The position numbers and the translations under genes are program-made. A stretch of 13,103 bases of DNA from Candidatus Omnitrophota bacterium (GTDB lineage: Bacteria > Verrucomicrobiota > Verrucomicrobiia > Limisphaerales > UBA1319), in the NCBI GenBank assembly GCA_023473405.1, contig JAMCZD010000011.1, forward strand, positions 1 through 13,103. Reading direction: 5' to 3'. The notes under the pieces were generated by a model that was given only the letters and a program-made list of their open reading frames with translations, did no database searches and was not told the origin of the DNA. Below, piece after piece: positions 6,606-13,103 of this stretch (positions are counted from its first letter, which is position 1; each line of letters starts with the position of its first letter).

Positions 6606-9272
6606 TCACAATTTCAAGCCTCCGGCTTTGCCGGAGGTCGCTGACTTAATGTCGATATGAATGATCCGGCTGAAATGTCCATCGGCGCTGCCCAGGACCG
6701 TTAATCGAATCCCGGACACCTGTCTTTGAATATCCGGCAAAGGTAACAGGGCCTTTTTATTGTTCCGTAACTGTTTGAATGTAGTCCAGGTTCCATCCGG
6801 ACTTTGAATATCCAGGTCCATGTCCGTTACTCCGAATTGCGTAGCCGGGGTGGAATCATCTACCTTGTCGAGCGCTATCCAATTATCGGCCAGGGTATAA
6901 ACAGAGATGCGCTGGACCTGTCTCGGTTCTTTAAACTGGATGGAGATGGTGTCGGGGAATTGGCCGGGGGTGGCGTCGTTCCAGCCGCCGTCATCGCCCC
7001 ATTCGTGCCCTCGAGGATCGCTGGTGAGGACCGAGCCGACGGAATAGTCGGGCATGGCGGATGAAGCCTTGAGGCGCAACCGGTCGTTTTCGAACATCGT
7101 TTCCGCTGCAGGCTGATTACTTGTTGGATGCGAGTAACTGCTTAGCGCGCGTGAGATCAAGGTCTTCCATATGCCCGAATCGCCGCCGTCGGGCTCGGTT
7201 TTCTCGAACTTGAACTCACGTTCCATCCACGCTTGCAACTCATGGGCGCGCTCGGTCGCTTCCGCTACAGGGCGTTTCTGGCGATAAACCAAGTCATAGA
7301 GATCGCTCATCCGCGCTCCAGCCTCGAGGCAACGTTGCAGCCAGGACAAATCGGGGCGAGCGGATTCAGAGCATACGTTCAACGCGGTGTCCAGGAACTT
7401 TTTGGCCTGGCGATTTCGTTCCGCCTGGGCGGCCCAGTCATATCCGGTTGGTGGTATTGCCTCGATGGCGGTCAAGACTGGCAAGAGCTGGCCTTTATCC
7501 CGTTCGAATCGGAACATCCGCTCGAGATAAGGCGCGGCTGCCCGGCCATATAGGCGCTCGCACGCGGTCTCGAGAAACGGGCCATACAAGTAATCGGATC
7601 GTCGAATTCCGTTGGCGTATTCTTGCGCGGCCGTTTCCAGGGTTCGCCCGGCAAACTCCTGGGGGGAGACCGAGCCGGGTGCATTGCAGTTCCAGGCATA
7701 GTTCACATTGGCCAGGACTTGGACTTCGGAATGTACCTGGCCGTTGAAGTTGTAGAGGATATGTGCGCCATTAAAGATACCAGTGAGGACAGGGCTCGAG
7801 ACCAGGAGATAGTGGTCCGGCATGAAGCCACCCCCTTGCGAGGCGAACATGAATACCGCGTCCGGCCAACCGGCATCGGCCAAGGCTCGGGACATCTCCC
7901 CGGTGCGAAGACTGCGGTTGTCCCAGCGCCGGTATTGTTCACGGAAGGTGATGCTGACGTGTTTCTTATCGCTGAGCAGGCGTCCGACGGTCTGGAAGTA
8001 TCGGATGTCTTTTTCCCAGTCCCGATCATCTTCGGTCAAATAACTATAGCCCGGCGCGGCGAACACAATTTGCAGGTCGCGGGAGGCGTCGTAACCGCTG
8101 GCCGGGTTCCGGATCGATTTAAGTTCATGGATCAAGGTGTTGTAGAGATGGGCGACGGCGCCGGCGAGACCATTCGAGCTGGCCAGGTGGTCGTCGGGGA
8201 ATTGGTTGCGGCAAAGTTGGCACCGGTTTTTCCATGCCTTTTCCAATTCGGCGAATTGCGCAATATCGAGGTGGTGCAGGTAGATGGACCCGGGCTCGGT
8301 TTCCCGGACGAACTGCACCTGGCGATGGACAATGCGCTCGGTCAGCGCGTCGTTGGCGAGGCAGCAACCGGCCGTGCCACCCCAGCAGGCATAGACCTTT
8401 CCGTCCGGGTATTCTTCTCGATTTTCAATCCAGGCCTTCGGCGATGGAACACCCATGTCCTGGTAGTCTTTTCCCCAACTGACCGATGAATACTGGAGGG
8501 CGACCCCTTTGCGACGGGCGTATTGATTGAGCTCGAGGGCGAAACGTTTAACCATGGCATAGCGGCAGTCGAGGTCGCCCGGGCCGGGAGCGATTCGCCC
8601 GCCCAGAAAGCGGACCATATTGATTTTAAAGCGTGAGCAGAGGTCGATTTTTCGTTTGCAGCGGTCGATGAAGGCCTCCAACCCATCGCCCCAATCATAG
8701 CCATTGACCTCCCAGTCCCAATCAAGCACCCAATCCGCGGATTCGCGAATTGGGATATCCGGGTAATCTTTCACCGCCAGGTTCTGCACGAACACCCGGC
8801 CGGTCGAGTCTGACTCGATAAGCTGGGCCAAAGTGGTTGCTCCGTAGTAAGCCCCCAGCGGACTTGCCCCCAAAATAAACAGAATGGATGGTTGGCCAGG
8901 CCGCATTCGGATCACATAAGCCTGGCCGCTCTTCGACAACGTTGCCTTGTCGTCCGGCGTTAGTGATATAAGGTTGCGGTTCGTGCTGATCACAATGCGC
9001 GTTGCGGTTGCGCTCGCTTCGTTGGTGCAACCTTTGTCGGACAGGGTTCGCGTGATCAATTGGCCGGCTTCGGCCAAAAGCCCGGTGGACCAATCGGTTT
9101 CAATGTTGACGCAGCGACCGCCGTTTCGCCCGAGCAAGATGCTTTCCGCGCCTGTTCTTTCGATTTGTTGAGGGTAAGGAATAACCAGCGGGATACGGAC
9201 GGGGGCGGCTTGAGGGAGTATAACGGCGCTGTAAAGCCCGAGGAATAAGAGGCGATTTAGAAATGGATTCAT
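6606..9272 (-). CDS. Large secreted glycoside-hydrolase-like protein (GH20-type N-domain, C-terminal discoidin-like domain)
   Basis: 888 residues. A signal peptide (MNPFLNRLLFLGLYSAVILPQAAP) predicts export. Residues about 28-170 look like the alpha/beta domain that precedes the barrel in GH20 hexosaminidases and alpha-glucuronidases (RIVISTNR, AYVIRM, ILGASPLGAYYGATTLAQLIE, VKDYPDIPIRES). Residues about 180-560 look like a TIM-barrel. Two Cys clusters sit on either side of IYLHHLDIAQF (330-340): CWGGTAGCC (296-304) and CQLC (351-354). This recalls the DUF4838-type carbohydrate-active proteins and may hold a metal or disulfides. A helical region (about 560-720) follows. Residues about 730-875 look like an F5/8 type C (discoidin) carbohydrate-binding sandwich. 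Substrate and catalytic residues cannot be assigned. It is the last gene of the dehydrogenase cluster, 24 bp after the PTE gene. The final dozen residues (about S877-L888) and the stop are encoded by the IS200 right end, so the native C-terminus has been replaced. No Shine-Dalgarno is seen. Confidence 0.83.
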   Translation of the reverse strand: MNPFLNRLLFLGLYSAVILPQAAPVRIPLVIPYPQQIERTGAESILLGRNGGRCVNIETDWSTGLLAEAGQLITRTLSDKGCTNEASATATRIVISTNRNLISLTPDDKATLSKSGQAYVIRMRPGQPSILFILGASPLGAYYGATTLAQLIESDSTGRVFVQNLAVKDYPDIPIRESADWVLDWDWEVNGYDWGDGLEAFIDRCKRKIDLCSRFKINMVRFLGGRIAPGPGDLDCRYAMVKRFALELNQYARRKGVALQYSSVSWGKDYQDMGVPSPKAWIENREEYPDGKVYACWGGTAGCCLANDALTERIVHRQVQFVRETEPGSIYLHHLDIAQFAELEKAWKNRCQLCRNQFPDDHLASSNGLAGAVAHLYNTLIHELKSIRNPASGYDASRDLQIVFAAPGYSYLTEDDRDWEKDIRYFQTVGRLLSDKKHVSITFREQYRRWDNRSLRTGEMSRALADAGWPDAVFMFASQGGGFMPDHYLLVSSPVLTGIFNGAHILYNFNGQVHSEVQVLANVNYAWNCNAPGSVSPQEFAGRTLETAAQEYANGIRRSDYLYGPFLETACERLYGRAAAPYLERMFRFERDKGQLLPVLTAIEAIPPTGYDWAAQAERNRQAKKFLDTALNVCSESARPDLSWLQRCLEAGARMSDLYDLVYRQKRPVAEATERAHELQAWMEREFKFEKTEPDGGDSGIWKTLISRALSSYSHPTSNQPAAETMFENDRLRLKASSAMPDYSVGSVLTSDPRGHEWGDDGGWNDATPGQFPDTISIQFKEPRQVQRISVYTLADNWIALDKVDDSTPATQFGVTDMDLDIQSPDGTWTTFKQLRNNKKALLPLPDIQRQVSGIRLTVLGSADGHFSRIIHIDIKSATSGKAGGLKL
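6619..6637. repeat. Right-end hairpin of the IS200 element
   Basis: CCTCCGGC (6619-6626) and GCCGGAGG (6630-6637) form a perfect 8-bp stem around TTT. It shares the 13-base core of the left-end hairpin. It also lies inside the 3' coding end of the minus-strand glycoside-hydrolase-like gene. Confidence 0.8.
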
Positions 9273-9296
9273 TGATTATTGAGAATTGGCCATTTG

Positions 9297-10343
9297 CTAC
9301 TGAATTTCGAGCCAGCGTTTGGGGTTATCGCGAATGAAACCGTCGATGGCGTGTTGGCTGATTCCCTCATGCATCATCATCGGGACGATTCCGCGAAGGA
9401 TATGATCGTACCCCCAGCCGCCATAGGCGTGGAGCATACACTTGAGACAAATGTCGTTGGTGACGAGAATTTGCGATTCGTAACCTTCATCGACCAACTG
9501 TTTAATCGCGCGCACCCGTTCGATGTCGCGGGCAAAAATACCTCCGGCAAAACCGCGGTCTGCCGGATCGATATAGAACTCTTTGCCGAAATTATCGAAT
9601 TCGACAAAAACGCCCTTTCTCAGCAAGGCGCGGATGTAATCGAGGTTGATTTCGACGTCTATGTGGCAAATGACGATTTTGGCCGGGGTGACCTTGCCTT
9701 CGAGCAAGATAGCGATGGCTTCGAGACCGGCCTGGCCCCATGGATAAGTATGGACCTGGATGCCGGCGCCAGTCTGCTGGAAGGCCAGCGCCGCCGCTTG
9801 CAGGGCCTTCTTTTCGTTAGGCCGGATCGGGTTACTGGTCCCGATCTCGCCGATGATCCCCGCCTTGATGGGTGTTCCTTCGATGCCCACGTTGAAGTCG
9901 CGCAGGATTTGTTCGGCAAGTTGCTCGATGGACCACAGCTCCATTTCCGGCGGGTGCGTGTCGTATGTGTAGTAGCCGGAACCGGCAACGACGTTCAAGC
10001 CGGTGCGCTGGGCCAACTCGGCGAGTTTACCAGGCTGGCGGCAAATGCCGACCGAGGTGCAATCCACAATGGTCCTTCCGCCAAGTGATTTAAAGGCCTC
10101 GGCCTCATCAACCGCCAGGTCGAGGTTGTCCAGGACCAGGTTATCCTTGATGCCATAGGGATTTCTCCGAACCACGCCCAGGTTGTTCATCTGGAGCGGT
10201 TCGTGACTCACGCGGCGCTTCTCCGGATCGCTGAACTCGGTGAATTGATTACGCAGGTCGATGAACAAATGCTCGTGGGGCAGGGTGATGCCCAGCTTGT
10301 CCGCGTCCACTGGGCCGGTCACGGTCATGACGGTGGTTCGCAT
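9297..10343 (-). CDS. Phosphotriesterase-family metallohydrolase
   Basis: 348 residues, normal for the PTE/Php family of amidohydrolase-fold TIM barrels. Binuclear metal ligands are recognisable: H23 and H25 in LPHEHLFID, E166 in IIGEIGTS (a Glu where true phosphotriesterases have a carboxylated Lys, as in the E. coli Php homologue), H198 in QVHTYPWG, H227 in ICHIDVE and D297 in VTNDICLK. Family members hydrolyse lactones, esters or other acyl compounds as well as organophosphates. The Glu ligand argues for a native, non-organophosphate substrate. There is no signal peptide, so it is cytoplasmic. The ATG at 10343 is preferred and M6 is an alternative; neither has a clear Shine-Dalgarno. It lies 20 bp after the E1 beta gene and 24 bp before the glycosidase-like gene, so it is almost certainly in the same transcript. 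A role on a metabolite feeding the dehydrogenase is inference. Confidence 0.92.
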   Translation of the reverse strand: MRTTVMTVTGPVDADKLGITLPHEHLFIDLRNQFTEFSDPEKRRVSHEPLQMNNLGVVRRNPYGIKDNLVLDNLDLAVDEAEAFKSLGGRTIVDCTSVGICRQPGKLAELAQRTGLNVVAGSGYYTYDTHPPEMELWSIEQLAEQILRDFNVGIEGTPIKAGIIGEIGTSNPIRPNEKKALQAAALAFQQTGAGIQVHTYPWGQAGLEAIAILLEGKVTPAKIVICHIDVEINLDYIRALLRKGVFVEFDNFGKEFYIDPADRGFAGGIFARDIERVRAIKQLVDEGYESQILVTNDICLKCMLHAYGGWGYDHILRGIVPMMMHEGISQHAIDGFIRDNPKRWLEIQ

Positions 10344-10363
10344 AATTCAGCCGGAGAACAGTG

Positions 10364-11380
10364 TCACATGTCCATAACGCGCCGCACAGCCTGGCAGATG
10401 CGCGGGACGTCCGGCCGGTAATAGTTTTCCATGGGGGGCGAAAAAGGCACCGGAATGTCCGGTGATGCCACGCGCTGGGGTGGGGCGATGAGGTAATCAC
10501 TCATCCGTTCCGCCACGGTGGCCACGATCTCGGCGCCGATCCCGCCGGTTCGCGGGCCTTCCTCGACGACGACCACGCGCCGGGTTTTGGCGACGGACGA
10601 TTCCACCAGACCCCAATCGAATGGGACCAGGCTTCGCGGGTCGATGACCTCGGCGTGGATGCCTGATGCGGCCAATTGCTCGGCGGCGATCATGGCCTGG
10701 TGCATCATAAGCAGGGTGCCGATGATGGTTACATCCGTGCCGGCCCGGCGGACGACGCCTTGCCCGATGGGCACGACGTAATCGCCTTCGGGAATCTCAC
10801 TCGAGGCATCCACGGCACCGGATTCGGCTCGAGCGCCTTTGGAACCGTAAAGCAGCTTGTGCTCGAACATGAGGACGGGGTTGTCATCGCGAATAGCCGC
10901 CTTCAGCAGGCCTTTGGCGTCATACGCCGTGGCGGGGCAGATGATTTTGATGCCCGGGACACTGAGAAAGATGGATTCGAGGTTCTGGGCGTGTTGCGCG
11001 CTGCGACCCGTGGCGCCAACTGGGGCGCGCATGACGATGGGAACGGTCAACTTGCCTCCGGACATGTAACGCATTTTGGCGATTTGGTTGACTATCTGGT
11101 CCATGGCGCAGAACAGGAAGTCGCCGTACTGAACATCCGCCACGGGACGCAGGCCGACCAGGGCGGTCCCGAGGGCAACGCCAAAAAACCCATTTTCGGA
11201 GATGGGTGTATCAATGATGCGGTCGGGGAAATCCTTTTCCAGGCCGAGGGTGACGGTGAAAGCGCCGCCCCAACCGCCCGGGACGCCAATATCTTCGCCG
11301 ATGCAAAACACCCGGTGGTCTCGTGTCATTTCCTCGCGCAAACCGTCGCGGAGGGCTTCAGCTATAGTCAATCGTGCCAT
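10364..11380 (-). CDS. 2-oxoacid (pyruvate/acetoin-type) dehydrogenase E1 component, beta subunit
   Basis: 338 residues, the full length for an E1 beta of the alpha2beta2 type. With E1 alpha it forms the thiamine-diphosphate enzyme that decarboxylates the 2-oxo substrate and transfers the acyl group to E2 lipoate. Seen in the sequence are FCIGEDIGVPGGWGGAF (25-41), RIIDTPISENGFFGVALG (54-71, with the Glu that contacts ThDP at 62), GRSAQHAQNLESIF (125-138), PGIKIICPATAYDAKGLL (142-159) and the C-terminal transketolase domain VIDPRSLVPFD with VVVVEEGPRTGGIGAEI. An unusually strong Shine-Dalgarno precedes the ATG. It lies 17 bp after the E1 alpha stop. Pyruvate, acetoin or a branched-chain substrate cannot be told apart from sequence alone; the acetoin/pyruvate branch fits best. 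Confidence 0.95.
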   Translation of the reverse strand: MARLTIAEALRDGLREEMTRDHRVFCIGEDIGVPGGWGGAFTVTLGLEKDFPDRIIDTPISENGFFGVALGTALVGLRPVADVQYGDFLFCAMDQIVNQIAKMRYMSGGKLTVPIVMRAPVGATGRSAQHAQNLESIFLSVPGIKIICPATAYDAKGLLKAAIRDDNPVLMFEHKLLYGSKGARAESGAVDASSEIPEGDYVVPIGQGVVRRAGTDVTIIGTLLMMHQAMIAAEQLAASGIHAEVIDPRSLVPFDWGLVESSVAKTRRVVVVEEGPRTGGIGAEIVATVAERMSDYLIAPPQRVASPDIPVPFSPPMENYYRPDVPRICQAVRRVMDM

Positions 11381-11383
11381 GTT

Positions 11384-11391
11384 ACCTCCTT
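11384..11391 (-). promoter_or_regulatory. Strong Shine-Dalgarno of the E1 beta gene
   Basis: AAGGAGGT on the minus strand, a near-complete anti-16S match, ends 3 nt before the E1 beta ATG. It lies entirely within the short gap after the E1 alpha stop. It stands out because most other starts in this window lack a recognisable Shine-Dalgarno. Confidence 0.85.
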
Positions 11392-11397
11392 ACTGTT

Positions 11398-12357
11398 TCA
11401 TGCAAACAGACCATTCAAAGCGTCTTCAGGCGCGGGACTTGGAGCGGTGCGGGCTGAGTCCACGGCGCGTTCGATCTCGGCATCGACCTCCAGGCTGATG
11501 CGATCCAGGGTATCCTCGTTGGCTGCGCCTTGTTCGAGCAGGACCCGGGCGAAACGTCCGATGGGCTCGTTCTTCAAGGCGGTCTTGCGTTCATCTTCGG
11601 GCTGGTAGTTGCAGGGGTCGCGTCTCGAGTGGCCGGTGATCCGGTAAGTCACAGCTTCGAGCAGGGTAGGGCCTTGGCCTGCTCGAGCTCGGGCGATGGC
11701 TTGCCCGGCGGTTTCGTGGACGGCCAGGACATCGTTGCCGTCGATGGTAATACCGGGGATACCATAACCGGCAGCGCGGTCCGAGAGGTGCTTCAAGAGT
11801 GTAGCCTTCGAGACATGGAATGAGGCGGCGTATTGGTTGTTCTCGATCACATAGACCACCGGCAGCGACCAGATGGCGCCCATGTTGACGGCTTCATGAA
11901 AGGCGCCTTCGTTGATGGCGCCATCTCCCATAAAACAGACTGCCACTCGCTTTTTCTTCTGCATTTTGAAACCCAAGGCCATGCCGGTGGCCACGGGCAC
12001 GCCGCCCCCAACAATCGCGATGGCCGGCACCATGCCACGCGACAGGTCGCCCATATGCATCGAACCGCCTTTGCCGCCGCAGCAGCCGGTGGCTTTGCCA
12101 AACAATTCGTGGAGCATCGACTCGACGCTCAGGCCCTTGGCAATGGCGTGTCCGTGCGGTCGATGGGTACTGGTAATGATGTCGTCGGGGTTTAACGCGC
12201 TGCAGACTCCCACTGCAACCGCCTCCTCGCCCTGGTATTGATGTATCGTGCCGGGCATGATGCCTTCGAGGAAGAGGAACTTGACGCGTTCTTCGAACCG
12301 CCGGATCAACAGCATTTGGCGGTATAGCGAGAGAAGAAACTGGTTGTCGTGTTTCAT
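11398..12357 (-). CDS. 2-oxoacid (pyruvate/acetoin-type) dehydrogenase E1 component, alpha subunit
   Basis: 319 residues, typical of an E1 alpha. The ThDP-binding motif runs from GDGAINEGAFHEAVNMG (144-160) to the closing ENN (172-174). Other family signatures are LIRRFEERV (17-25), GTIHQYQGEEAVAVG (36-50), STHRPHGHAIAKG (63-75) and GGKGGSMHMGDL (94-105). RITGHSRRDP near residue 245 is the phosphorylation-loop region of the family. The ATG at 12357 gives the expected N-terminus; no clear Shine-Dalgarno. The gene is 19 bp after the E2 stop and 17 bp before E1 beta, giving the gene order E2-alpha-beta. This order differs from the common alpha-beta-E2 arrangement of pdhABC and acoABC. The product is a cytosolic partner of the neighbouring E1 beta and E2. 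Confidence 0.95.
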   Translation of the reverse strand: MKHDNQFLLSLYRQMLLIRRFEERVKFLFLEGIMPGTIHQYQGEEAVAVGVCSALNPDDIITSTHRPHGHAIAKGLSVESMLHELFGKATGCCGGKGGSMHMGDLSRGMVPAIAIVGGGVPVATGMALGFKMQKKKRVAVCFMGDGAINEGAFHEAVNMGAIWSLPVVYVIENNQYAASFHVSKATLLKHLSDRAAGYGIPGITIDGNDVLAVHETAGQAIARARAGQGPTLLEAVTYRITGHSRRDPCNYQPEDERKTALKNEPIGRFARVLLEQGAANEDTLDRISLEVDAEIERAVDSARTAPSPAPEDALNGLFA

Positions 12358-12376
12358 TTTTGGAATGGATCGGTTT

Positions 12377-13103
12377 TCAGGCGAAGGTTCCTGCTTCCAT
12401 CGATTGCTTAACCCGCGTCAGGAACCGGGCGGCCAATCGGCCATTGATCAAGCGGTGGTCAACCGTAAGGTTAACCGTGGCCATCGGGCGGACCTCGATT
12501 CGAGTCTCGACTGCCACGGGACAATTCTGAATGGCCCCGATGGCGAGTATGGCGCTATGTTCGGGAAAGATGATCGCCTCGAAAGTCTCGATCGGATACA
12601 TGCCCAGGTTGCTGATCGCCATGCAACCCCCGGTCATCCTCCCATACTTAAGCGTGTGGTTCTTAACCTGGCCAACGACTTCCTGTATCTCCGATTCGAG
12701 GGCGGCGAGAGATTTTTGGCCCACATTATGAACCACCGGCAGGAAAAGCTCGTTGTCGAGGCCAATGGCCAACGCCAGGTGGATGCCTTCGGGGAAAATA
12801 ATTTGGTCAACTTCCAGTCGCGCCGCTACCAGGGGGATCTCGCGGATCGCCGCTGCCAAGACCTTCAGGAAAAGGGCGTCGTAGCTGATCTTGCTCCCCG
12901 TTGCCGCTGATTCGGCATGAAACTTTTTCGCCGCGGTCATATCGATCCTTGCCGTTATTCGCAACGGCACGATCTCGCGATGACTCCTGCTCACAGCCCG
13001 CGCGACGGCCGCCTGGGCGGACGGCAATGTCTCGGACGCCCGTGGTCTTGCGCGGCCCACATCGGCGGCGGCTGTGCGTTGGACGTCTTCGCGGGTGAAA
13101 CTC
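12377..13103 (-). CDS. 2-oxoacid dehydrogenase E2 (dihydrolipoamide acyltransferase), C-terminal part
   Basis: The open frame continues off the right edge without a start, so this is a partial gene; about 241 residues are visible. The first visible residues, SFTREDVQ, are the end of the peripheral subunit-binding domain. An Ala/Pro-type linker leads into the catalytic acyltransferase core (from about REIVPLRITARIDMT to the end). Core motifs are KISYDALFLKVLAAAI, LALAIGLDNELFLPVVHN, GGCMAISNLGMYPIETFEAIIFP and the active-site segment TVDHRLINGRLAARFL. The catalytic His (codon 12455-12457) is present, but the usual DHRxxDG Asp is Asn (codon 12443-12445). Lipoyl domains lie outside the window. 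It is first in the visible operon, 19 bp before E1 alpha. Confidence 0.95.
   Translation of the reverse strand, partial: SFTREDVQRTAAADVGRARPRASETLPSAQAAVARAVSRSHREIVPLRITARIDMTAAKKFHAESAATGSKISYDALFLKVLAAAIREIPLVAARLEVDQIIFPEGIHLALAIGLDNELFLPVVHNVGQKSLAALESEIQEVVGQVKNHTLKYGRMTGGCMAISNLGMYPIETFEAIIFPEHSAILAIGAIQNCPVAVETRIEVRPMATVNLTVDHRLINGRLAARFLTRVKQSMEAGTFA

Larger units (their letters stand above)
6015..6650 (+). mobile_element. IS200-type insertion sequence (IS200/IS605 family), boundaries approximate
   Basis: The element consists of one Y1 transposase gene and two ends that each carry a hairpin with the same 13-base core CCGGCTTTGCCGG. The left hairpin is at 6027-6043 (7-bp stem, TTT loop) and the right hairpin at 6619-6637 (8-bp stem, TTT loop). 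IS200/IS605 members have no terminal inverted repeats but carry subterminal hairpins recognised as single-stranded DNA by TnpA, and they lack target duplications, which fits. The size, about 620-640 bp between the outer edges of the hairpins plus short flanks, is close to that of known IS200 elements. No tnpB is present. Exact tips cannot be fixed without an empty-site sequence; limits are given to within about 15 bp. All structural parts look intact, so it may still be mobile. Confidence 0.82.

Noticed and set aside
7623..8489. 288-codon plus-strand open frame opposite the glycosidase-like gene
   Set aside because: It is antisense to a gene with clear signal peptide and domain structure; long antisense frames are expected in GC-rich coding DNA, and no family is recognisable.
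9279..10088. 269-codon plus-strand open frame opposite the phosphotriesterase-family gene
   Set aside because: The minus-strand reading has all metal ligands of the PTE family, so the plus-strand frame is a shadow.
10676..11608. 310-codon plus-strand open frame opposite the E1 beta and E1 alpha genes
   Set aside because: It crosses two well-conserved dehydrogenase genes on the other strand and resembles no known protein; a shadow frame.

Overview
The window looks like chromosomal DNA of a moderately GC-rich bacterium. The mix of genes suggests a Verrucomicrobiota/PVC-type or similar environmental polysaccharide degrader: a SUMF1-domain lipoprotein, a secreted PD40/TolB-like beta-propeller, a large secreted glycoside-hydrolase-like protein, an IS200-type element, and few clear Shine-Dalgarno sites. 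That assignment is inference from gene content; there is no rRNA or other phylogenetic marker beyond infA.

Layout, left to right. (1) The 3' end of an unidentified plus-strand gene (to 155) converges on a minus-strand NtrC-type sigma54-dependent response regulator (179-1597). (2) Two plus-strand genes of RNA metabolism follow: infA, translation initiation factor IF-1 (1843-2061), and an MBL-fold beta-CASP ribonuclease of the CPSF73/TTHA0252 type (2209-3603). (3) Next is a short array of 9-bp-spaced ATCCTGT repeats (about 3715-3779). It runs into the 3' end of a minus-strand pair of exported proteins: a SUMF1-domain lipoprotein (3762-4637) and a PD40 beta-propeller protein (4715-5773). (4) A non-coding block of tandem hairpins (5869-6003) directly abuts a complete-looking IS200-type insertion sequence with its Y1 transposase on the plus strand (about 6015-6650). 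(5) From 6606 to the right edge lies a tight five-gene minus-strand cluster with 16-24 bp between genes. In transcription order it encodes a 2-oxoacid dehydrogenase E2 (partial, entering from the right edge), E1 alpha, E1 beta, a phosphotriesterase-family metallohydrolase, and an 888-residue secreted glycoside-hydrolase-like protein.

How the parts may work together. The E2-E1alpha-E1beta genes form the core of a pyruvate/acetoin-type dehydrogenase complex; E3 is not in view. Their close linkage to a PTE-family hydrolase and a secreted glycosidase-like protein suggests a dedicated catabolic operon rather than the housekeeping pyruvate dehydrogenase. The IS200 has landed at the 3' end of the last gene, and its right end now supplies that gene's final codons and stop. 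The same-strand PD40 and SUMF1 genes beyond the IS may once have been continuous with this operon.

The most unusual non-coding signals cluster at 5869-6650: a four- to five-hairpin REP-like array, a strong hairpin burying the tnpA ribosome binding site, and a perfect 15-bp inverted repeat linking that hairpin to the 3' end of the element.
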